NCBI GenBank assembly: GCA_026197195.1
Contig: JAPHUG010000470.1
Coordinates: forward strand, 1 to 7,624
Length of the DNA: 7,624 bases
Direction: 5' to 3'
Source: Sedimenticola sp.
GTDB taxonomy: Bacteria > Pseudomonadota > Gammaproteobacteria > Chromatiales > Chromatiaceae
Positions 1 through 6,608 of the stretch are shown piece after piece (the stretch's first letter is position 1; the number at the start of each line of letters is the position of its first letter). A program made the translations under genes and the position numbers. Below the pieces are notes generated by a model. It was given only the letters and a program-made list of their open reading frames with translations. It ran no database searches and had not been told where the DNA came from.

Positions 1-48
1 GTTCAGCAGTTAATGCCGGCGCGGGCAGGTGGGCAAATCAGGAAATAA

Positions 49-1347
<1,299 letters not shown>

Positions 1348-1371
1348 TTGTCATTGAACGCGACAAAGAAG

Positions 1372-1394
1372 CCCGGCGCTGACCGGGTTTTTTT
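1372..1394 (+). terminator. Rho-independent terminator of sqr
   Basis: A CCCGG / CCGGG stem (1372-1376 and 1383-1387) encloses a 6-nt loop and is followed by seven T (1388-1394). A-rich bases just upstream can pair with the T tract and lengthen the stem. It lies 24 bp after the sqr stop and between two convergent genes. On the opposite strand the run after the stem is only CTTCTTTG, so it may serve hemH weakly. Confidence 0.85.
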
Positions 1395-1422
1395 GTGACA
1401 GTGTCAGGCGCAGGAGAAAGCG

Positions 1423-2451
1423 CTACACGATCGATTCATCGTTCCAGAGATGTTGTTTCACCAGCCTGTTCAAAGCCTCGATGTGGCCATCGCTACTATT
1501 AAGCGCAGGGATATAACGATACTCCTTGCCGCCGGCTTCTAGAAAATAGTCCCGGTTCTCATCGCCAATCTCTTCAATGGTCTCCAGGCAGTCGGCCGGA
1601 AAACCGGGGCAGGCGACATCCACACGACCTACCCCTTCGGCACCCCACTGCTTGAGCTTTTCATCAGTGTAGGGTTTGAGCCACTCCTGGGTGCCGACCC
1701 GGGACTGAAAGGTGATAGCCCACTGTTCATCTGAGAGTGCCAGTGCCTGCGCGAGCTGTTTGGCTGTGGTATGGCACTCCCGCCCATAGGGGTCGCCCTT
1801 CTCCTGATAACTCTGTGGAATGCCATGGAACGAGAGCAATAGACGGTCGGGTTGTCCATGCTGTTGCCAGTAGCTTTTTATGCTGTCGGCCAGGGCTCCG
1901 ATATAGTCAGGGTTGTCATGGTAATGATTGATGAAACGTAACTCAGGTAGCCAGCGCCAGCTTCTCAGTACCCGGGAGATCTCATCAAAGGTTGATGCCG
2001 TGGTGGTGGCAGAATACTGGGGGTAAAGAGGGAGTATCAGGATGCGGCGCGCATTCTGGCGCCTCAATTGCTCCAACCCCTCTTCAATGGAAGGGTGTCC
2101 GTAACGCATGGCGGTCACTACAGAGACAGGCGTTCCTGTCACGCTGGCAAAGGATTGTTGCAGTTTCTCCGCTATGTTTTGTGTGTGAAACAGTAGGGGT
2201 GATCCCTGTTCTGTCCAGACTTTGCGGTAGGCCGCGGCAGAGCGGGCGGGACGGATACGGAGAATGACACCATTTAAGATGAGCCACCAGAGCAGTCGTG
2301 GGGTTTCTATAACGCGGGGATCACTCAGGAACTCTTTCAGGTACCGCCGGACGTCACCCACTGCGGTTGAATCGGGCGTGCCGAGATTGGTAAGCAGAAT
2401 GCCGGTGCAGGCGGGGAGCGTGTTGTCGGGTTCGGGTCCGGTAAATCGCAT
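1423..2451 (-). CDS. hemH: Ferrochelatase (protoheme ferro-lyase)
   Basis: This enzyme inserts Fe2+ into protoporphyrin IX, the last step of protoheme synthesis, at the cytoplasmic face of the membrane. With the ATG at 2451 the protein has 342 residues. It shows the family landmarks in order: GILLTNLGTPD near the N-terminus, RRYLKEFLSDPRV, GSPLL, LPLYPQYSATTT, the catalytic histidine in LSFHGIPQ (H209), then PGFPADCLETIEEI, where E290 corresponds to the conserved acidic metal-path residue, and the C-terminal YIPALN. An open frame extends 21 codons further to a TTG at 2514, with another ATG at 2496. I prefer 2451 because the MRFTG beginning resembles other gammaproteobacterial ferrochelatases and the extra residues look unrelated. 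However, no strong Shine-Dalgarno sequence precedes it (only GAAAG). It converges on sqr and diverges from xerD. Cytochrome-rich respiration would need its product, but a regulatory link to sqr is not shown. Confidence 0.96.
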   Translation of the reverse strand: MRFTGPEPDNTLPACTGILLTNLGTPDSTAVGDVRRYLKEFLSDPRVIETPRLLWWLILNGVILRIRPARSAAAYRKVWTEQGSPLLFHTQNIAEKLQQSFASVTGTPVSVVTAMRYGHPSIEEGLEQLRRQNARRILILPLYPQYSATTTASTFDEISRVLRSWRWLPELRFINHYHDNPDYIGALADSIKSYWQQHGQPDRLLLSFHGIPQSYQEKGDPYGRECHTTAKQLAQALALSDEQWAITFQSRVGTQEWLKPYTDEKLKQWGAEGVGRVDVACPGFPADCLETIEEIGDENRDYFLEAGGKEYRYIPALNSSDGHIEALNRLVKQHLWNDESIV

Positions 2452-2524
2452 GGTTTCTTTCAATGGCCTCTGGTTATAAGGGCTATGATCTATCATTAGT
2501 CCCAGGTGGTGCAACGGCCTCGTG

Positions 2525-2547
2525 TGATATTCGCGTCATGAATATCA
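2525..2547. promoter_or_regulatory. Inverted repeat, candidate operator between hemH and xerD
   Basis: A perfect inverted repeat TGATATTC-N7-GAATATCA spans 23 bp. It lies in the divergent gap, 73 bp upstream of the chosen hemH ATG and 112 bp upstream of the chosen xerD ATG. The arm length and odd spacer fit a dimeric regulator site. No T tract follows, so it is not a terminator. No regulator can be named from sequence. It does not match a Fur box in any way I recognise. Confidence 0.45.
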
Positions 2548-2659
2548 AGATGCGTCCTGTTTTCGTGGTCATTTGAATGCGAAGATCCGTGCTTGATCGG
2601 TGTATGATGATGTATCGCTATCATTTGTTGGATACAGAGAGACAGGAACGTTAACTGAG

Positions 2660-3559
2660 ATGACCGTTACGCTCGACACGGCCTCGATTGAACGCTTTGC
2701 CGATGCGCTCTGGATGGAGCGTGGCTTGAGCAAAAACACCCTCATGGCTTACCAGTCCGATCTTAATAAGCTGGCGGCCTGGTTGGCAGAGCAGGAGATA
2801 GCTCTGTTATTGGCAAGGCGTGAAGACCTGCTTGATTATCTTGCGTTCTTGTCTCAGGAGGGAAAAAAGGCCCGATCGACGGCCCGGATGCTCTCCTGTA
2901 TACGGCAGTTCTATCAACATGCACTGCGTGATGGCTGGATCAGTAGCGACCCTTCCGCACTCATCGAGGCGCCCAAGCTCGGTCGCTCTCTTCCGAAATC
3001 ATTAACAGAAGAGGAAGTTGAATCGCTACTGGACGCCCCGGCTATTGATGATCCGGAAGGGTGTCGTGATCGGGCCATGCTGGAAGTGCTCTATGCGACC
3101 GGTCTTCGGGTATCAGAGTTGGTGGGTTTGCAGTTCAATCAGGTGAGTCTGAATCAGGGATTGATCCGGGTGATAGGTAAGGGTGGAAAAGAGCGTCTGG
3201 TACCCTTGGGTGATGAAGCGATAGACTGGCTTACCCGGTTTTTGAAAACCGCCCGTTTGGATCTGTTGGGTGAGCAGGTGTGTGATGATCTATTTCCTAC
3301 CCGGCGGGGTGCCGGTATGACCCGCCAGGCTTTCTGGTATCGAATCAAGAAACATGCTGCGACGGCTGGGATAACCAAGCACCTCTCACCCCATACCCTT
3401 CGTCACGCCTTCGCTACCCACTTGCTCAATCATGGTGCAGATCTTCGTGTGGTACAGATGCTGTTAGGTCATAGTGACCTCTCCACCACCCAAATCTATA
3501 CCCATGTCGCCCGTGAACGGCTAAAGAGTCTGCATCAACAGCACCATCCCAGGGCCTGA
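2660..3559 (+). CDS. xerD: Site-specific tyrosine recombinase XerD
   Basis: XerD acts with XerC and FtsK at dif to resolve chromosome dimers. From the ATG at 2660 the protein is 299 residues, one more than my recollection of E. coli XerD. The N-terminal SAM-like core-binding domain covers about residues 10-95 (ERFADALWMERGLSKNTL). The catalytic domain holds the complete set of tyrosine recombinase residues: R150 (ATGLRVSEL), K174 (VIGKGGKE), H245 and R248 (SPHTLRHAFATH), H271 (LLGHSDLSTTQIY) and nucleophile Y280. The end LHQQHHPRA is characteristic of XerD rather than XerC or a phage integrase. A longer reading from GTG at 2600 adds 20 residues with no counterpart in XerD, so I reject it. AGGAA at 2644-2648 is a somewhat distant ribosome site. 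It is the first gene of a same-strand run with yajQ and the dsbC homologue, and a 74-bp gap follows it. Confidence 0.97.
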   Translation: MTVTLDTASIERFADALWMERGLSKNTLMAYQSDLNKLAAWLAEQEIALLLARREDLLDYLAFLSQEGKKARSTARMLSCIRQFYQHALRDGWISSDPSALIEAPKLGRSLPKSLTEEEVESLLDAPAIDDPEGCRDRAMLEVLYATGLRVSELVGLQFNQVSLNQGLIRVIGKGGKERLVPLGDEAIDWLTRFLKTARLDLLGEQVCDDLFPTRRGAGMTRQAFWYRIKKHAATAGITKHLSPHTLRHAFATHLLNHGADLRVVQMLLGHSDLSTTQIYTHVARERLKSLHQQHHPRA

Positions 3560-3619
3560 ATTGCCTGCGCCTCTGTCCCTTCAATTATGGTAGCCTTTGT
3601 GGGTAAATCAGAATAAGAG

Positions 3620-3624
3620 AGGAG
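3620..3624 (+). promoter_or_regulatory. Ribosome binding site for yajQ (GTG start)
   Basis: AGGAG lies 9 nt before GTG 3634. It supports the GTG as initiator, together with the conserved MPSFDIVSEVD beginning. Confidence 0.8.
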
Positions 3625-3633
3625 ACTGTTTCC

Positions 3634-4116
3634 GTGCCATCATTTGACATTGTATCTGAAGTGGATATTCAGGAAGTTAGAAATGCGGTTGATCAGGCCA
3701 AGCGTGAAGTGGCCACACGGTTTGACTTTAAAGGGACCAAGTGCGCCTTTGAGCAGAATGACGCAGAGATCACGCTAAAGGGTGAGCAGGAGTTCCAGCT
3801 CAACCAGATGATGGATATCCTTCGACAAAAGCTGGTGAAACGGAAGGTGGATATCGCCTGTATGGACATTAAAGAGCCAGAGACCACGCTCAACGCCGCC
3901 ATACAAAAGGTCGTTATCAGGCAGGGAATTGAATCGGATACAGCGCGCAAAATGGTCAAGATGGTAAAAGGTGCCAAGCTCAAGGTTCAGGCGCAGATAC
4001 AGGGTGAACAGGTCCGGGTGACGGGAAAGAATCGTGATGACCTGCAACAGGTGATTGCGCTGTTTAAACAGGCCGAGTTTGACTTGCCACTGCAATATAT
4101 CAACTTCAGGGACTGA
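3634..4116 (+). CDS. yajQ: YajQ family (UPF0234/DUF520) nucleotide-binding protein
   Basis: This is a 160-residue cytoplasmic protein of the YajQ family. Structures of the family show two similar small alpha/beta domains. A Xanthomonas member is described as a cyclic-di-GMP-binding effector that affects transcription, and E. coli YajQ has been linked to nucleic-acid or nucleotide binding. The family signature is strong at both ends: MPSFDIVSEVD at the start, then ARFDF-like TRFDFKGT, and near the C-terminus KLKVQAQIQGEQVRVTGK followed by RDDLQQV and the terminal NFRD. Length equals that of the family. The start is GTG. The gene sits between xerD and the dsbC homologue, 3 bp from the latter, so translation of the two is probably linked. 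Whether this copy binds c-di-GMP cannot be told from sequence alone. Confidence 0.95.
   Translation: MPSFDIVSEVDIQEVRNAVDQAKREVATRFDFKGTKCAFEQNDAEITLKGEQEFQLNQMMDILRQKLVKRKVDIACMDIKEPETTLNAAIQKVVIRQGIESDTARKMVKMVKGAKLKVQAQIQGEQVRVTGKNRDDLQQVIALFKQAEFDLPLQYINFRD
4108..4112 (+). promoter_or_regulatory. Ribosome binding site of the dsbC-like gene, inside the yajQ end
   Basis: AGGGA lies within the last codons of yajQ, 7 nt before GTG 4120. It fixes the start of the next gene just after the yajQ stop and implies co-transcription. Confidence 0.7.
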
Positions 4117-4119
4117 CGG

Positions 4120-4878
4120 GTGATCGGAATATACCGTGGGATAGGTCTGGCCGTTTCTGTTGTGCTGTTTATGTTGTTGCCGCAAATCGGAATGACTCAA
4201 ACAACCGAGCAGGGCGTTGAAAAGATTCGTCAGAGCCTGATGCTCATGTTGCCTGATGTGCAACCGACAAGTATCACTGAAACCCCCATCGCAAATATCT
4301 ATGAAGTGGTCATCGGTTCGCGCCTGGTCTACATTAGCGCTGATGGCCGCTATCTGATTGAGGGCGAGTTGATTGATCTGGAGCAGCAAAAGAGCCTCAC
4401 TACGCCTCGTTTACAGCAAGTGACGCTGAATGCGATTGAGCGGTTGGGTGAGGAGAATATGCTGATCATCGAGCCGACTGGTCGGGTCAAACATACCCTC
4501 ACTGTATTTACCGATATTGATAGTGCCTACAGTCGAAAACTACAGCGGGAGATCGAGACCTATACCCATCGCGGCATACGCATTCGCTACCTGTTTTTTC
4601 CGCGGGCTGGGGTTGATAGTGTCTCTTATCTGAAAGCCGTGACGGTATGGTGTTCTGTCAATCGTCAGAAGGCGCTGACCCGGGCTATGACCGGGGAGAT
4701 GGTTGATCCCCGTGATTGTGATAACCCGGTCAACGAACACTTTCAGTTGGGCAATCAGCTTGGGGTGTCCGGCGCACCGGTCTTGGTGCTTGAGAATGGT
4801 GAGATGGTGCCGGGGTATGTGGATGCGGAGAAGCTCTATGAAATCATGAGCAAAATGAAGCCGCAAAGCGCGCAATAA
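4120..4878 (+). CDS. dsbC: DsbC-family periplasmic protein lacking the catalytic cysteines (SAYS instead of CxxC)
   Basis: This 252-residue protein is homologous over its length to DsbC, the periplasmic disulfide isomerase and chaperone. Residues 1 to about 26 form a basic start plus hydrophobic stretch typical of a Sec signal. The cleavage site is not clear, so it may stay anchored. Residues 30-90 match the DsbC dimerization domain (LVYISADGRYLIEGELIDL), and 125-245 form the thioredoxin-fold domain. In E. coli the active site reads FTDITCGYCHKL; here it reads FTDIDSAYSRKL, so both cysteines are serine (S135 and S138, both AGT). The cis-proline P220 remains, but the preceding residue is Ala (SGAP) rather than Thr. 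The structural cysteine pair is kept (C178 in VWC and C200 in RDCD), as is the PGY segment near the end. The fold therefore looks maintained while redox catalysis is lost. Co-transcription with yajQ is likely. Its place near xerD mirrors E. coli xerD-dsbC, which suggests the ancestral dsbC itself has changed. Confidence 0.9.
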   Translation: MIGIYRGIGLAVSVVLFMLLPQIGMTQTTEQGVEKIRQSLMLMLPDVQPTSITETPIANIYEVVIGSRLVYISADGRYLIEGELIDLEQQKSLTTPRLQQVTLNAIERLGEENMLIIEPTGRVKHTLTVFTDIDSAYSRKLQREIETYTHRGIRIRYLFFPRAGVDSVSYLKAVTVWCSVNRQKALTRAMTGEMVDPRDCDNPVNEHFQLGNQLGVSGAPVLVLENGEMVPGYVDAEKLYEIMSKMKPQSAQ

Positions 4879-4970
4879 CGCTTGTTTACCTCGTGAGCTC
4901 CTTTTCTGTATTAACCCCGCATATTCAGGTGATTTATTTTCTTGTATCTTCAGAAATGTGCAGTCGTTTA

Positions 4971-5011
4971 CAGAATAATCGTTCTGACTGTCTGATGATT
5001 CAAGTCTGATG
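4971..5011. repeat. Short repeats in the gap before the PP2C-FHA operon
   Basis: The 191-bp gap between the dsbC homologue and the phosphatase gene has an inverted repeat CAGAA-N6-TTCTG at 4971-4986. It is followed by an 8-bp direct repeat GTCTGATG at 4990-4997 and 5004-5011 (14-bp period), with a related TCTGACTG at 4983-4990. They could be protein-binding sites in the control region of the PP2C-FHA unit. No convincing -35/-10 pair or terminator was found in the gap, and short repeats of this size can arise by chance. Confidence 0.3.
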
Positions 5012-5057
5012 CGTAGGTTGCCGATAGCAAATTCATGCTGCGACAGCGTCACGCCAC

Positions 5058-5064
5058 GAGGGTG
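5058..5064 (+). promoter_or_regulatory. Ribosome binding site for the PP2C gene (GTG start)
   Basis: GAGGGTG ends 5 nt before GTG 5070. Later in-frame ATGs at 5100 and 5109 lack a comparable purine-rich site, so this motif decides the start, with moderate certainty. Confidence 0.55.
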
Positions 5065-5069
5065 AACCG

Positions 5070-5846
5070 GTGGATTATACCGGCTCCAGAACAGAAGATA
5101 TGAATGTAATGCCCATTAGTGCTGTCACCTACTCCGATAAGGGGCGGGTGAGAGAGATCAATGAGGACAGCGTCGCTGTACTCGAAACGCACGGCCTGGT
5201 GATTTTGGCTGATGGCATGGGGGGCTACAACGCCGGTGAGGTGGCCAGTCAACTGGCGGTAGAAACTATTACCGCTGAGCTGCTTCCGCACTATACTGAT
5301 AATCAGAAGCCATCAGAACAGATGGTGAGTGTTGCTGTTGCGGCGGCGAATGAGGCAATACTCTCTATGATGATGGCCACGCCCGAGTACGACGGGATGG
5401 CGACCACGGTGGTGATGGGAGTTTTTCTGGAAGGGAAGATCTACTACGGTCATGTGGGTGATTCCCGGCTCTATCGGCTGCGTGAAGGGCATTTGGAGCA
5501 GTTAACAAAAGATCACTCCATGATTCAGGCCGTGGTTGATGAGGGTATGTTCAGTTCTATTCAGGAAGCGCTGGATGCCGGGGTGAAAGGAAATATCCTC
5601 ATTCGAGGTCTGGGCATCAATGAGTCGGTCGAAGTGGATGTTGCAAGTGCTGACGTCGCACAGGGTGACCACTTCCTTTTCTGTTCTGATGGATTGAGTA
5701 ATATGGTATCTGATCAGGTGATGCAAAGGATCCTCACCGAATCGAAGGGTGAAATGGGGATTGCAGCCAAGCAGTTATTGGACAGGGCCCTGGATAACGG
5801 TGGGCTGGATAATATCTCGCTGGCCGTGGTGTCCCCTCAATTATGA
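5070..5846 (+). CDS. PP2C-type Ser/Thr protein phosphatase
   Basis: This is a cytoplasmic metal-dependent phosphatase of 258 residues, the PrpC/Stp1/PppA type that removes phosphate from Ser/Thr of proteins. The catalytic PP2C motifs appear in order: DKGRVREINEDS (E32, D33), LADGMGGYNAGEVAS (metal ligand D48), the GHVGDSRLYRL strand pair (D131, R133), DHSMIQAVVDEG, LFCSDGLSNMV (D207) and GGLDNISLAVV (D247, N248). All metal-coordinating aspartates are present, so it should be active. There is no signal peptide, membrane segment or fused regulatory domain; the length is that of a lone catalytic domain. If translation begins at ATG 5100 or 5109 the protein loses only 10-13 non-conserved residues. 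The FHA gene follows at once, and the stop TGA overlaps an ATG (ATGA at 5843-5846). The pair suggests erasing and reading of Thr phosphorylation. No protein kinase gene is in the window. A type VI secretion link (PppA/Fha) is possible but no such genes are nearby. Confidence 0.93.
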   Translation: MDYTGSRTEDMNVMPISAVTYSDKGRVREINEDSVAVLETHGLVILADGMGGYNAGEVASQLAVETITAELLPHYTDNQKPSEQMVSVAVAAANEAILSMMMATPEYDGMATTVVMGVFLEGKIYYGHVGDSRLYRLREGHLEQLTKDHSMIQAVVDEGMFSSIQEALDAGVKGNILIRGLGINESVEVDVASADVAQGDHFLFCSDGLSNMVSDQVMQRILTESKGEMGIAAKQLLDRALDNGGLDNISLAVVSPQL

Positions 5847-5874
5847 TGGCATTGCAACCTGCAGCAAGAGGACC

Positions 5875-5879
5875 GGGAG
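5875..5879 (+). promoter_or_regulatory. Ribosome binding site deciding the FHA gene start
   Basis: GGGAG lies 5 nt before ATG 5885. The earlier in-frame ATG at 5843 overlaps the phosphatase stop but has no purine-rich site before it, so initiation at 5885 is favoured. Confidence 0.6.
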
Positions 5880-5884
5880 TGACG

Positions 5885-6544
5885 ATGGAAAAGCTGGTAA
5901 TAAATAAAGATGGTGTGCTGGTTGATGAGGTTTTCATTGATAAGCAGATCGTCACCATTGGCAGGGACGCGGACTCTGATGTACAGCTTAATGATCCGTC
6001 TGTCAGCCGGAATCATGCGAGTATCCGACGCATCTATACAGACCTTTATATAGAGGACCTGGGAAGTACCAACGGTACCCAGTTGAACGGACGAAGTATT
6101 ACCAAGCACGTTCTCAAATCGGGTGACCGACTGATTATCGGTACCTATCAGGTCGATCTGCAGGCCGAAGTTGAAGAAGAGGATGATCTGGATAAGACCG
6201 TTGTCATTCAGCCGGCAGCTATCGCGGCCGCTCGCAGCAAGCAGGCCAAACAGCCGAGAAAACTACTTCCGAAGAGTGCGACGTTGCGTTGCTTCCGGGG
6301 GCCTAATAAGGGCAACATGGAGCGGATTGACCGTTCACTCTTTACCATCGGTAAGCCTGGTGAAAATGTGGCGGTGATTGCACGACGCCCCCAGGGCTTC
6401 TATCTGTTACACATTGGTGGTTCGAGTTTCCCCCGGATCAATAACAAAGAGATTGACTCCAAGGGCGGTGTGCAGCTGCAGGAAGGGGATGTCTTGGAAG
6501 TGGGTGAGTTCATGGCAGAGATCTCCTTCGCACAGGAAGCCTGA
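5885..6544 (+). CDS. FHA-domain protein with a second, degenerate FHA-like domain
   Basis: From ATG 5885 the product has 219 residues and begins MEKLVINKDG, a usual opening of short bacterial FHA proteins. Starting at ATG 5843 would add 14 residues of low-complexity character. The first FHA domain (about 1-95) has the phospho-threonine pocket: G26-R27 (TIGRDADSDV), S41-R42-N43-H44 (SVSRNHASI) and S61-T62-N63-G64-T65 followed by N68-G69. An acidic then basic linker (about 96-130) holds EEEDDLDKTVVI, where T105 is a plausible kinase target by its setting. The second half (about 132-218) has the outline of another FHA fold: FTIGKPGENVAVIARR, INNKEID, and LQEGDVLEVGEF. It has GK in place of GR and lacks the S-x-x-H motif, so it probably does not bind phosphopeptide. 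No membrane segment is seen. It lies directly behind the PP2C gene and ends at a terminator. The binding partner is unknown. Confidence 0.9.
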   Translation: MEKLVINKDGVLVDEVFIDKQIVTIGRDADSDVQLNDPSVSRNHASIRRIYTDLYIEDLGSTNGTQLNGRSITKHVLKSGDRLIIGTYQVDLQAEVEEEDDLDKTVVIQPAAIAAARSKQAKQPRKLLPKSATLRCFRGPNKGNMERIDRSLFTIGKPGENVAVIARRPQGFYLLHIGGSSFPRINNKEIDSKGGVQLQEGDVLEVGEFMAEISFAQEA

Positions 6545-6563
6545 TAACTCCACGAAATTGTAG

Positions 6564-6591
6564 AAACCTGGTCCGTTGGCCAGGTTTTTTT
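6564..6591 (+). terminator. Rho-independent terminator of the PP2C-FHA operon
   Basis: AAACCTGG (6564-6571) pairs perfectly with CCAGGTTT (6580-6587) across an 8-nt loop, and the run of T covers 6585-6591. It begins 19 bp after the FHA stop and lies 17 bp beyond the convergent mutS stop. The symmetric A/T flanks could let it also stop mutS transcription, though the T run on that strand is short. Confidence 0.9.
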
Positions 6592-6608
6592 ATGTCCGAT
6601 GAGGGGGC

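Noticed and set aside
1..48. Possible C-terminal end of an upstream gene (open in frame 1 to TAA at 46-48)
   Set aside because: Only 15 codons are visible and they match nothing recognisable; other frames are equally open, so no gene is called.
2573..2608. Possible sigma-70 promoter for xerD (TTGAAT ... TATGAT)
   Set aside because: The two boxes are 24 bp apart, too far for a normal promoter, and no better -35 partner exists for TATGAT.
3561..3591. Possible promoter for yajQ (TTGCCT ... TATGGT)
   Set aside because: Spacing of 19 bp and two mismatches in each box make it too weak to report as a feature.
3775..4389. 204-codon open frame on the minus strand across yajQ and the dsbC-like gene
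   Set aside because: It runs antisense through two conserved genes and the product has a biased, family-less composition; it is a shadow frame.
4120..4878. Reading the dsbC-like gene as a pseudogene
   Set aside because: The frame is intact with a good ribosome site, and the fold, structural cysteines and cis-proline are kept, which argues for a maintained protein rather than decay.
4540..5052. 170-codon open frame on the minus strand covering the end of the dsbC-like gene and the following gap
   Set aside because: Most of it is antisense to a clearly conserved protein. It starts at GTG, and its product resembles no family I know. The first about 58 codons fall in the gap, so a relic cannot be fully excluded, but nothing supports it.
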